Positions 31,586 through 40,452 of a stretch of 64,000 nucleotides of DNA are shown here, one piece after another. Positions within the stretch are counted from its first letter, which is position 1, and every line of letters begins with the position of its first letter. Both the position numbers and the translations under genes were made by a program. The notes under the pieces are model-generated. The model did not search any database and was not told the origin of the DNA. It saw nothing but the letters and a program-made list of their open reading frames with translations. This DNA comes from Candidatus Fluviicola riflensis (GTDB lineage Bacteria > Bacteroidota > Bacteroidia > Flavobacteriales_D > Crocinitomicaceae), in assembly GCA_002243285.1 (NCBI GenBank), contig CP022585.1:682001-746000 (forward strand). The letters run 5' to 3'.

Positions 31586-34105
31586 TTATTTAAAGATCAC
31601 AGTCATTTCTACACGACGGTTACGCTGACGTCCTTCAGCTGTTTCGTTCGGCGCAATTGGTTGCGTTTCTCCGAAGTAGATAGCATTGAGGCGTTTCGCA
31701 TTTACACCTTTTTTCACGAGGTAAGCTTTCACAGCTTCCGCACGTTTTTTGGAAAGCACCATGTTTTTCGCGTCATCACCTACGTTATCTGTATGTCCTG
31801 CAATTTGTAACCTCCAGTCTGTTTTCTTAAGAAGGAGTTTAGCCAAGGCATCCAATGAAGCGTAAGAAGAAGTTTGGATGATCGCGTTACCACTACCAAA
31901 CTCTAAGTTCTCAAACGCTGTGTTGATGATTTCCTGCTCAGCTTCCTCAATTTTAGGACAACCTTTGTTTTCAATTACTCCTTTAACTGTAGGACACTGA
32001 TCTTCATTGTCAGTAATACCATCGCCGTCAGTATCCTGGTAAGGACAACCTTTATTGGCAATCGGACCGGCAACATCAGGACAAGCATCTTCGATGTCTT
32101 TCAAACCATCTCCGTCTTTATCTGCAAACGGACATCCTTGATTCTCTTTCGGCCCGTATTCAGTTGGACAATTATCTTCAAAATCGAAGATTCCGTCACC
32201 ATCCGTATCAGGGCAACCTTTGAATACAATCGGACCAGGTACAGTAGGACAATTGTCCTCAGAATCTTTTAATCCGTCACCATCTGTATCAGGACAACCG
32301 TTAAATGCAGCAATACCTGCAACATCCGGACAATCATCTTTCGGATCAACAATACTGTCGTTATCCGTATCAGGACAACCTTTGAAGTAAGCTAAACCAG
32401 CAAGATCCGGACATTCGTCGTCTTTGTCGATGATTTTGTCACCATCTCTGTCCGGACAACCTTTAAATTCAGCCAATCCCGGAGTCTCAGGACAAATATC
32501 TTCCGAGTCAGGAATTCCATCCCCATCCGTATCAGGACATCCTTTGAATGCCCAAACACCAGGAATATCAATACAATTGTCTGCTTTGTCAGAAACTTTA
32601 TCCAAATCGCGGTCATTCGGTGCAGTATACAAAATCGGAACGCGTAAACCTGCGTAGAATTCAGTGCCGTTTACTTTCCCATTCGCAAATAATGAGCGGA
32701 AATCAACTACACCGATAGTGAGTGGTCCAAGCCTTGTGGCTACGCCTGCTTTCCAGCCCGAATATTTATTCACGGAAATCGGAACATGTAATCCGAACCA
32801 TGCGTAGTCGAAACTTGGAGTGAACACAAACTGGTTTGGAACGTGAACTCGTGATGTTCCGTTTTTACTCATTACACTGATCATTCCGGTTGCGTTAACG
32901 TAGAACCATTTCCAGATGTGGTAGTCCAACTGCAAGCTAATTGCAGCCGGCGTTTTCATGCGGTAAGTTTCACCGGAATCTTCATTGGCTGACCATCCCG
33001 GATCGTTGGTGATCAAACTGTCAATGATGGAATCAAAACTTGCAAAATCGGTTGCCTTGTCGAAAATACGCAAGTCTAATGTTGTTGTATTTACACTAAA
33101 GTCACGGCTCAAACCACCTTTGGTAAATTTCATGGCCCCTAGGTCAACAAGTGACGCACCTGCACGAAGTGTATACTTCTCCTGGTCCTGACGCCAGATG
33201 TCGGTTTCGCCGTCCATGTCGTATTTGAAGTCTTTGTAATTCGGTCGCCATTCGTAAACAACCCCCAAATCGATACCAACTCCCAATTTGGAAGCAGATT
33301 TAAACGGACTGAAACTTCCTTGATCATTTACCAAATCATCCAAACTGCTGGAATAGCCGTATTCGACATTCCCAACCAAGGTAGTGGCTGTATCTTTGTT
33401 CAATAACTCATAATCAAGGTTATCCGTGTATGCATACACAGATGCCAACCCTTGAAGGATTTTCAAACGACCACCCACTTTGAAAAAGTGTTCACCCTGA
33501 TCTGAAACAACCTGGCTGTAGTTAATGCCGTATTCGTTCCAGGCCATCATGTTGGCATTGAGCAATTTGTCGTTAAGTTTTAGATTCCACAAAGCAGCAT
33601 AATCCAGACCGTTTTCAGCCAGTTTACTCAACTTCGGGTCAATGTCATCGATGTTGGTAATCATACGTGATTTCATCGAAAACCCAACAGCAATCGTCGG
33701 TTTAATATGAAATGCGAAATTAAGTACATCTACCTGTGTAGCGATATAAATCCCGCGCACCTTAGCATTCGGATCGTTGTAATCGTCGAAATCCATTACA
33801 TAACGGTCTGCAAAGGTAGAATCGGGGCTGATCCATGATGTGTCCGTTGTAAATGATTTTTTCCACCACTTGGGCATATCCTTCGTGTCGAAATACTTGG
33901 CATTGTTCCACGCAGCAATATTCGCGCTCCCAAGATTAAGATCGAACTTGAATCGACCGTCTACAAAGCTGGCCGGCTGGTTGTCCAATGCCATGATACC
34001 CGCATAGTTGCTGCTATGCACACCCAAATAGTTCTGGGCATTGACGGATAAATGACACAAGGTTAGTAATGCCGCTGAAAGCAGCAAGCGTACTTGTTTC
34101 TTCAT
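31586..34105 (-). CDS. OmpA family outer-membrane protein with TSP3 repeats
   Basis: An 839-residue protein. Signal peptide to about residue 23 (VNAQ), then an N-terminal region (about 25-500) resembling DUF5723/PorP-like beta-barrel proteins (NYLGVHSSNYAGIMALDNQPASF). Eight thrombospondin type 3-like calcium-binding repeats follow (about 505-725; DTDGDGIPDSEDIC, DTDGDGLKDSEDNC and relatives). The C-terminal OmpA domain (about 735-839; LQIAGHTDNVGDDAKNMVLSKKRAEAVK) would bind peptidoglycan. The whole links outer membrane and cell wall. It starts 9 nt after the 733-residue protein gene. Confidence 0.88.
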   Translation of the reverse strand: MKKQVRLLLSAALLTLCHLSVNAQNYLGVHSSNYAGIMALDNQPASFVDGRFKFDLNLGSANIAAWNNAKYFDTKDMPKWWKKSFTTDTSWISPDSTFADRYVMDFDDYNDPNAKVRGIYIATQVDVLNFAFHIKPTIAVGFSMKSRMITNIDDIDPKLSKLAENGLDYAALWNLKLNDKLLNANMMAWNEYGINYSQVVSDQGEHFFKVGGRLKILQGLASVYAYTDNLDYELLNKDTATTLVGNVEYGYSSSLDDLVNDQGSFSPFKSASKLGVGIDLGVVYEWRPNYKDFKYDMDGETDIWRQDQEKYTLRAGASLVDLGAMKFTKGGLSRDFSVNTTTLDLRIFDKATDFASFDSIIDSLITNDPGWSANEDSGETYRMKTPAAISLQLDYHIWKWFYVNATGMISVMSKNGTSRVHVPNQFVFTPSFDYAWFGLHVPISVNKYSGWKAGVATRLGPLTIGVVDFRSLFANGKVNGTEFYAGLRVPILYTAPNDRDLDKVSDKADNCIDIPGVWAFKGCPDTDGDGIPDSEDICPETPGLAEFKGCPDRDGDKIIDKDDECPDLAGLAYFKGCPDTDNDSIVDPKDDCPDVAGIAAFNGCPDTDGDGLKDSEDNCPTVPGPIVFKGCPDTDGDGIFDFEDNCPTEYGPKENQGCPFADKDGDGLKDIEDACPDVAGPIANKGCPYQDTDGDGITDNEDQCPTVKGVIENKGCPKIEEAEQEIINTAFENLEFGSGNAIIQTSSYASLDALAKLLLKKTDWRLQIAGHTDNVGDDAKNMVLSKKRAEAVKAYLVKKGVNAKRLNAIYFGETQPIAPNETAEGRQRNRRVEMTVIFK

Positions 34106-34114
34106 AGTGTAGTT

Positions 34115-36316
34115 TTAATTGTCTATTGGGTAGCGAACCAGGTAATTGTTTGATTGAGAAATCAGCATAAGTGAACCGTCAGAAAGCCGGTGTAGTGTGC
34201 TTATGTTGCTTCCGTCAAACGATTCCTCTGAAATCAACTGACCGTTTAATGCGTAAATATAATTTTTATTTGCGATTCCGTCTAATAAGGTGATAATTGA
34301 TTTGCCGCCTATGGTAGTTTGAATCGAAGCGCTGGAAATATCGTTAAAGCTCGGAGTAACGCTTCCCAGCACTTTATTGTCAGTTGTCACAAAGCTTATT
34401 TTGGACGCACTTTTCACAATGATAATCTGTTGTTTTCCGTTTGTTATTACTTCCTTAATCATAACGGCTTTACCTCCGGAAAGGTTCGACACAGCTCCTT
34501 TGTGGTTAATGGCGATCAATTGACCTTGTTTTATCCCAACGAACAAAGCGCCGTTTGCGGTTTTAACACCCCATAAATCACCTTCGGGAAGTTCAAATTC
34601 ATTGAGTTTGCGCTTTCGGTCGATGGAAAGATTAATGCCTTTGGTTTTCCCGGCGATGGTTGCTGTGAGTTCACCGGCATTTGACCAAACGATAAATGAA
34701 TTTTTGCGTGGAGCAAACGGAAGTTTGACCGTCGATTTTTGAGCACCCGCCCGGGTTAAAACAGTCAATTGCTGTTCACTTGCCACAGCCAGGTAATCGG
34801 CTCCTTTCCAGGTATAGGAAACGGCTTCGGTCACCGGAGTTACAGCAAGTTTTACCGGATTACCGTTTGCATCATTTCCACCGCGATTTACCTGGTGAAT
34901 TTCGCTGGTGGTTGTGATAAGCAGTTCGTTTCCTGCAGAAAGCCCGACTTTGCCAATGATTGTTCCCGAAATGGTCTTTTTCCATTTTTCCTCGTCTCCG
35001 TTGATTCCATAAAGCACATTTTGTTTCGACAGAACGAACATAAAATCGGTTCCCTGGATCGGGATGAGTTGGGAAATGCCGCCATCTATCCGAACGCTGG
35101 CTGTTGTTTCTTCTTCTTCAATTTCTTCCGGTTCGGCAACTTTTCCGCCCAATTGCTGAACAACGGTGTGCTTGGAATGTTCCAGCAAACTGAAACTGCG
35201 GTGCTCGGCAGCGTTGATCTTGCGGTAACTCACGCGTTTGGGAGCTTTTTCGAATAAACGGATTCTTAGTTCCTGGTCCTGTGAGAGTGTAGCTCCCGTT
35301 TCGTAAGCGCCAATAATAGCATCAATGGCTTGCTGGTTGGTGGCAATAAAAACCCGATTGTTAAAGACTTCGACATACCAGTTTTTAGCTGAAAGCAATT
35401 GATCCGGGAGTGAAACATTCTGAATAAAAGCTTTGTTTTTGTCAGGAGAAACACTGTTTTCGTCCAGTGAATTTCCCAGGATGGCGATTGGATCCTGGCC
35501 GGAAATACAATCGGTGACAATACAGGTTTTGTTGTTGAAACGAATGATCATCGCTCCGGTTTGAATCCATTCAAACAACGGACTTTTTGCACCGCCGGTG
35601 GATCGCAGGTATTCCTTTTCAAAAAACTCGAATTCGGAAAATTTAGCCGGAATAATATCCTGGAACGTTTCCTGATCATCTGTAATTGCATGCACCGAAG
35701 AAGCGTTTTCAGAGATATAACTGATTTCCGAGACACTGTTCCTATACGCATTTTCAATTACTGCGATTCCGTTTTTCCACTCAACGAGCGTCGCGGAACT
35801 TTTTTTGTCGACGTATTGCCACTGAACGGTTGATTCGCCGGGAGAAAAATTATCTGATTTGGTGATCAACAGGTATTCTTTGTTGTAAAGCACATGCCAG
35901 CCATTGGAAAGACTGATCGATTTAGCTGATTCAACCGTAGTGGAAATCGCCATGGAGGCAAAGTAGCGATCAATTAATTCAATGGTCCATGGCTTGCTGC
36001 GTTCCAGTAATACAACCGGGCGTGAAGAGGAAAAGTAAAAGTGCTGGACTCGTTCGGTATGCGTTAAAAGCGCGGCATAGAATTCATTTTTTGCCAAAAA
36101 TTCGAATGCCGGGTCGGTATAATCGGGTTCGAGCGGTTTGTGTACGATCACAACCGATTCGTCGGCTTTCCCGAAAACGGTTTCAGGAGTGAGGCGATCT
36201 CCAAGTGATGAAAGGTTGATGCAGACGTAACCAATCCAAAGCAGGGATATTATACCAAGTACACTTAAAATTGTTTTTCCCACAACCGTTAATTTACTTT
36301 CAAAAATAAGGTTCAT
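34115..36316 (-). CDS. Membrane-anchored beta-propeller-like protein of unknown function
   Basis: A 733-residue protein with one N-terminal transmembrane helix (TILSVLGIISLLWIGYVCINL), a roughly 370-residue domain I cannot name, an acidic linker (AEPEEIEEEETTASVRIDGG), then strand repeats like PQQ/WD propellers (VLYGINGDEEKWKKTISGTIIG). Coupling to the downstream OmpA gene and upstream rnhB suggests an envelope role, but the operon may be only positional. Function unknown. Confidence 0.5.
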   Translation of the reverse strand: MNLIFESKLTVVGKTILSVLGIISLLWIGYVCINLSSLGDRLTPETVFGKADESVVIVHKPLEPDYTDPAFEFLAKNEFYAALLTHTERVQHFYFSSSRPVVLLERSKPWTIELIDRYFASMAISTTVESAKSISLSNGWHVLYNKEYLLITKSDNFSPGESTVQWQYVDKKSSATLVEWKNGIAVIENAYRNSVSEISYISENASSVHAITDDQETFQDIIPAKFSEFEFFEKEYLRSTGGAKSPLFEWIQTGAMIIRFNNKTCIVTDCISGQDPIAILGNSLDENSVSPDKNKAFIQNVSLPDQLLSAKNWYVEVFNNRVFIATNQQAIDAIIGAYETGATLSQDQELRIRLFEKAPKRVSYRKINAAEHRSFSLLEHSKHTVVQQLGGKVAEPEEIEEEETTASVRIDGGISQLIPIQGTDFMFVLSKQNVLYGINGDEEKWKKTISGTIIGKVGLSAGNELLITTTSEIHQVNRGGNDANGNPVKLAVTPVTEAVSYTWKGADYLAVASEQQLTVLTRAGAQKSTVKLPFAPRKNSFIVWSNAGELTATIAGKTKGINLSIDRKRKLNEFELPEGDLWGVKTANGALFVGIKQGQLIAINHKGAVSNLSGGKAVMIKEVITNGKQQIIIVKSASKISFVTTDNKVLGSVTPSFNDISSASIQTTIGGKSIITLLDGIANKNYIYALNGQLISEESFDGSNISTLHRLSDGSLMLISQSNNYLVRYPIDN

Positions 36317-36364
36317 CCGGTGCGCTTTGCCGGAAATATTGAGAAGTAGTTAACAGTGGTGTGT

Positions 36365-36976
36365 TTAATCCAACTGAAGCATTAATTGCTCACTTCCCAG
36401 TAAATTAAATGTCTGGCGGTGATGCTCGCAGGAGCCGAATTCCTGGATGGCTTTGCGGTGAGAAACGGTCGGATAACCCTTGTTTTCGATCCATTGATAC
36501 ATCGGAAATTGCTCGTGAAGCCGTTCCATGTATTCATCACGATAAGTTTTTGCGAGTATTGATGCAGCTGCAATAGACTGATAAATTTCGTCACCTTTGA
36601 TAATTGCATGGGCGGTAAAGCTTCCGTTTTTCAATAGATGATTACCATCTATGAGTAATTCATGTGGCATTGGTTGTAATTCTGCAGCTGCGCGATACAT
36701 GGCTGTAAGGCTGGCTTGTAAAATGTTGATGGACTCGATTTCCCGTTCCGAAACGAAACACACCTGGTAACTGATTGCCACTTCTTCAATGATCGGGCGA
36801 AGCAAATCACGTTGTTTTGTTGTTAGTTTTTTGGAATCATTTAAAAGAGGATGTGAAAAACCGGAAGGCAAAATAACGGCTGCTGCAACTACCGGGCCGG
36901 CCAAACAGCCTCTGCCAGCTTCGTCACAGCCAGCTTCAACGATTCCCGGAGTCCTGAACGGTAATAATTCTGCCAT
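36365..36976 (-). CDS. rnhB: Ribonuclease HII
   Basis: A 203-residue nuclease removing RNA from RNA-DNA hybrids and single ribonucleotides from DNA. The catalytic DEAGRG motif ([14 protein letters not shown]), LLIDGNHLL and [13 protein letters not shown] give the carboxylates. The start is ATG 36976; the longer version begins with a TTG belonging to an AATATTTG box lying 3 nt before this ATG. Confidence 0.96.
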   Translation of the reverse strand: MAELLPFRTPGIVEAGCDEAGRGCLAGPVVAAAVILPSGFSHPLLNDSKKLTTKQRDLLRPIIEEVAISYQVCFVSEREIESINILQASLTAMYRAAAELQPMPHELLIDGNHLLKNGSFTAHAIIKGDEIYQSIAAASILAKTYRDEYMERLHEQFPMYQWIENKGYPTVSHRKAIQEFGSCEHHRQTFNLLGSEQLMLQLD

Positions 36977-37066
36977 GGACAAATATTGGCAAAATTCTTG
37001 TATCTTTCAACCTCGAAACAACTTTCTTAAACACATTTACGTTTAAGAGTAAAAGAAACCAGGATT

Positions 37067-37426
37067 ATGAAAAAGATATTACTTGCATTGGTAGTGATGT
37101 TGGCAACGTTTGCAGCATCTGCGCAAAAATCGGCGGCACTTTCTGCTAAAGCGCTTGAATCCGGAAAATCAACCGGTACGTATGTTTTTGTAATGCCTTC
37201 CGATCTCACTACCGCACAGGTTGATGAAGTGAAAGGTTACTACAAACAATACTTCACTGTAAATTACAATCAGGTAAAGCACGAAGCAACGTTGGTATTG
37301 CTTGAGGATAAAGAAATGAACAAGCGCGTTATCCTGCGTTTTTTGTCAGCAGTTGGAACACGTACGGTGAATGTTGACGGTACGGAGAAAACATTGGAAG
37401 AATTTTTCGATAACGATTTGAAATAA
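37067..37426 (+). CDS. Small secreted protein of unknown function
   Basis: A 119-residue protein with a clear signal peptide (MKKILLALVVMLATFAASAQ). The mature part of about 100 residues has two beta/alpha units (TGTYVFVMPSDLTTAQVDEVKGYY; HEATLVLLEDKEMNKRVILRFL) resembling small ferredoxin-like folds, but no named domain. It is monocistronic, ended by a strong terminator. Confidence 0.7.
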   Translation: MKKILLALVVMLATFAASAQKSAALSAKALESGKSTGTYVFVMPSDLTTAQVDEVKGYYKQYFTVNYNQVKHEATLVLLEDKEMNKRVILRFLSAVGTRTVNVDGTEKTLEEFFDNDLK

Positions 37427-37451
37427 TCGGTTAGATAGAACCTTAAGTAAG

Positions 37452-37482
37452 GCCCGGACGTTAAAATGTCCGGGCTTTTTTG
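37452..37482 (+). terminator. Strong terminator after the small secreted protein
   Basis: GCCCGGAC and GTCCGGGC (37452-37459 and 37468-37475) pair perfectly, followed by six T. A second small hairpin, ATCGG-ATTT-CCGAT, lies at 37488-37501. Confidence 0.88.
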
Positions 37483-37611
37483 TTTGTATCGGATTTCCGA
37501 TTGATGCAGAACTACTCAGATTTTTATGTGTACGGACCGATCAGCTACTTTCTACAAGAGTTGTTGGTTACTCAAAGGGCTAATAACCGCACTGTTCGAT
37601 TAATCCATTTG

Positions 37612-37767
37612 TCTGCCCCGTAGGGACAAAACATTTTAGATATAACATCGACAAGATACAGTTACCCAATAGGGGTAAGACATTTATAGTTTATGATTGT
37701 CCTACCCCTATGGGGTAGATATGGAGAGGTGTCTGTTGTGTTACGATATTTCGTCCCTACGGGACAG
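37612..37767. repeat. CCCGTAGGGAC inverted repeat element
   Basis: Outer arms CTGCCCCGTAGGGACAAAA and TTTCGTCCCTACGGGACAG are complementary at most positions. Inside are two near-palindromes, TACCCAATAGGGGTA (about 37663-37677) and TACCCCTATGGGGTA (about 37703-37717). The element occupies much of the gene-free gap 37427-37905; the remainder shows nothing but terminators. Confidence 0.65.
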
Positions 37768-37854
37768 TACGTAAGTATCAATGATCCTGACAAGGATAAG
37801 TAATCAATGAACTATATCTGTGTCGTGAAATTATATCGGATGAAAATTGAACAC

Positions 37855-37883
37855 AAAAAAAGGGCCCGCTGTATGCGAGCCCT
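37855..37883 (-). terminator. Terminator of the T9SS-sorted protein gene
   Basis: AGGGCCCGC and GCGAGCCCT pair with a small internal bulge; a run of A on the plus strand before it gives T residues on the minus-strand transcript. Confidence 0.6.
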
Positions 37884-37905
37884 TCTGTATCAAAAATCGA
37901 TTTTA

Positions 37906-40299
37906 TTATTGTTTCGCAACCGAAGAAACGATTGTTCGTTCAGTTGTTTGGATCACTACTTTGTAGATTCCTTTCGCCAAATGACGCATGTCTGTTGTAA
38001 AGACATTGTCAGATTTGGTCAATTCGGTAATGAATCGGCCTGAAGCATCCAATAGGGAAACTTTCGTAATGGTTCCTTTAGTCGCTTCGATAGCTAAGAA
38101 ATCAACTACCGGATTCGGGTAGATAACCACGCCGTAGTCAGCCAATTCAGAAATTCCTGTCACATCTTCTCCTACAGTAACACTGCTTGAAGTAACGAAA
38201 CAACCGTTTGCATCTGTAATGGTAACGTTGTAATCACCAGGAGATAATCCTGTAGCAGGATTTGTTGTACTACCGTCACTCCACAAATATGAGTAAGGAG
38301 CTGTTCCACCAGCTGGCGTTGCAGTAGCTGTTCCGTCATTACAGTTCGGGCATGTTTCGTCTGTAGCCGTAGCTGAAGTTGTAAGTACAGCCGGCTCTGA
38401 AATAGTCAAATTGACCACAGTTGCCTGACAAAATGCAGAGTCAGTAATAGTTACCGAATAAGTACCCGCTACAGCTGTAAGCGTTTGGTTCATAGAACCG
38501 TCAGACCATATAATGTCATAGCTTGGAGTTCCTCCCTGGATATCGATAGCAATGCTTCCGGTTCCACCGTTACACAAAGCGTCAATGATTGTATCCATGG
38601 TTGCAGTCGGTGCATTCGGATTAGAGATCACAACCGAATCGGTGAAACTACAGTAACCATTATCCATTGTATAGGTGTAAACACCTGCTGGTAAACCTGA
38701 GATAGAATCGTTTGTTGAATTGTCTTCCCAAAGTACGGTATACCCCGGATCAAGACTTAAAACAGCAGTACCGTCACTTTGATTGCAACCGGCTTGTGTT
38801 GAATTTGCAAGCGAGCCGCCTGTTTCACCTACACACAAGTTAAAGTTTGGCCAGATAGCAAATGGTTTAGCAAAACCTGCACCAAATGATTCAACCGGAG
38901 AGAAAACCCCTGCGCCGTTCGGATTAGTAGGCCATGTAACATACATACTATTTGGAGTATAGATGGTGTTTGTATTTCCTAAAGTGAGAGTAGAATCAAA
39001 TTCAATTGCGAAGAACGCATATTTTCCTGCCGGGAAATTCAGAATACCACTGCTGATCGGCATTGTATACAAACGAGCTGAGTCATCAGGATAAGCCAAT
39101 GTATCCGTCAATGCAAAAAGGGTTGTAGGAACGCCAGCTCCATCCGTGTTATAGATAGCACAGGCAATAGGCTCACCGGTATAACCTGCTGTCATATACG
39201 CAGAAACGGATTCTACATCAACTGCTGTTTCAAAATTAAATGTCTGCCCAACCAAGCCACCGTTTCCGGCACCAATACCGAGACTTCCGACTACAGTACC
39301 ATCATCACGACGCATCAAATACGGATCAACAACAAGGCTGATCGGGTCCATAACTGTATCGTTGGCTGTTTCTTGATCTGCTGTAGTCATAATCGGGTAG
39401 AACTTAAACGTATAAGTCCCGTCTACCGTAGCAGCGTAGTTGATTGTTGCAGCAAGTGTTGCAGCAGAAGCAAGGGAAGGAGTCGCTGCACTTTGTACGT
39501 CATCAATCTCGGTTCCGTTCACAAATACTTTGCAGCCCAGCTGAACATTCGTTGCGGCAAGGTTTCCCTGGTTAAAAATACTTCCTTTTAATAGGATATT
39601 CTGTGCAGTTGTAAGCTGATCAGCGGGAGCTACAGTGTATTCACTATGACTTACACTTCCGTTTACCACTTGCAGATCGTTGTCTACTATGACCCGAACA
39701 ACTACATCGTCGATCAACAACAGGAATTTATCCGTGGAATTATTTCTGAAACCGATGTACACAGTTTGCCCTGCATAGGCTGCAAGTGAAACCTGATGAG
39801 CAGTCCAGGTTGTATTTTCAGCAGCGGTACTAAAGATAACCGTTGAATTGGTGATTTGATTCCCGATAACACCTGTTCCGCCGGTTGGCACGGTAGGATC
39901 AACCATAACACGGACTTCATAACCATCACGATACAATGGATCATACGTTACAGCATTCCAATCCAAAAAGGTATTAGGTTGTATAGCAACAGCAGGTGTC
40001 CACATCCAGTCATCAGCTGTACCGGCTGGAGTATACCATGATGTACTGAAAGCAGCAGAGTCCGCAACGCTAAAGTTAAAGTCTTCACGACGTTCCCACG
40101 GTTCGTTTACGTAAGAAACGTTTGCTGACGGAGTTCCATTGTCCACATTGCGTAATAACCATCCCGGAGCAAAAGTGTATGTACCTGCACCACCGGCAGT
40201 AGGGCCACTTATTCCATCAAAGTCTTCACTAAAGATCGTTTGTGCTTTTGCCGACAAAACAGTCACCAAAGCAATAGAAAAGAGTATTAGTTTTTTCAT
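37906..40299 (-). CDS. T9SS-secreted adhesin-like protein with SprB-like repeats
   Basis: A 797-residue surface or secreted protein. Signal peptide to about residue 19 (SAKAQ), a cleaved-adhesin/choice-of-anchor J-type domain (about 20-205; TIFSEDFDG, PGWLLRNVDNG), a middle region with CARDB-like strands, then three SprB-like repeats (about 515-720; GSIAIDIQGGTPSYDIIWSDG, GTYSVTITD, GDYNVTITDANGC). The last 75 residues are a type A T9SS sorting domain (VVIYPNPVVDFLAIE, GIYKVVIQT) that PorU-like sortases process. The ligand is unknown. Confidence 0.88.
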   Translation of the reverse strand: MKKLILFSIALVTVLSAKAQTIFSEDFDGISGPTAGGAGTYTFAPGWLLRNVDNGTPSANVSYVNEPWERREDFNFSVADSAAFSTSWYTPAGTADDWMWTPAVAIQPNTFLDWNAVTYDPLYRDGYEVRVMVDPTVPTGGTGVIGNQITNSTVIFSTAAENTTWTAHQVSLAAYAGQTVYIGFRNNSTDKFLLLIDDVVVRVIVDNDLQVVNGSVSHSEYTVAPADQLTTAQNILLKGSIFNQGNLAATNVQLGCKVFVNGTEIDDVQSAATPSLASAATLAATINYAATVDGTYTFKFYPIMTTADQETANDTVMDPISLVVDPYLMRRDDGTVVGSLGIGAGNGGLVGQTFNFETAVDVESVSAYMTAGYTGEPIACAIYNTDGAGVPTTLFALTDTLAYPDDSARLYTMPISSGILNFPAGKYAFFAIEFDSTLTLGNTNTIYTPNSMYVTWPTNPNGAGVFSPVESFGAGFAKPFAIWPNFNLCVGETGGSLANSTQAGCNQSDGTAVLSLDPGYTVLWEDNSTNDSISGLPAGVYTYTMDNGYCSFTDSVVISNPNAPTATMDTIIDALCNGGTGSIAIDIQGGTPSYDIIWSDGSMNQTLTAVAGTYSVTITDSAFCQATVVNLTISEPAVLTTSATATDETCPNCNDGTATATPAGGTAPYSYLWSDGSTTNPATGLSPGDYNVTITDANGCFVTSSSVTVGEDVTGISELADYGVVIYPNPVVDFLAIEATKGTITKVSLLDASGRFITELTKSDNVFTTDMRHLAKGIYKVVIQTTERTIVSSVAKQ

Positions 40300-40406
40300 A
40301 AAGTAGTGTAAATTTTAAGCAAATGTATGACATATAAGATTCCTATCAAAATTCATTCATCGAACTTTTGAGATAATTCATCTGCTGGTGGCGTTTATTC
40401 AGAAAC

Positions 40407-40434
40407 AAAAAAAGGCACCCCTTGGAGTGCCTTT
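40407..40434 (-). terminator. Terminator of the acyl-CoA dehydrogenase gene
   Basis: AAAGGCAC (40411-40418) and GTGCCTTT (40427-40434) form a perfect 8-bp stem with an 8-nt loop; an A run on the plus strand supplies T on the minus transcript. It starts 19 nt after the stop codon. Confidence 0.8.
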
Positions 40435-40452
40435 GAGAATATATCGTTTTAG

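Noticed and set aside
31960..32620. Tandem DNA repeats that could suggest a CRISPR or satellite
   Set aside because: They encode the eight TSP3 repeats of the OmpA-family protein, and the frame is open throughout.
36290..36316. TATTTTTG box at the start of the 733-residue protein gene
   Set aside because: It lies just inside the coding sequence (codons 3-6) and no later start codon precedes the transmembrane helix, so it is probably chance.
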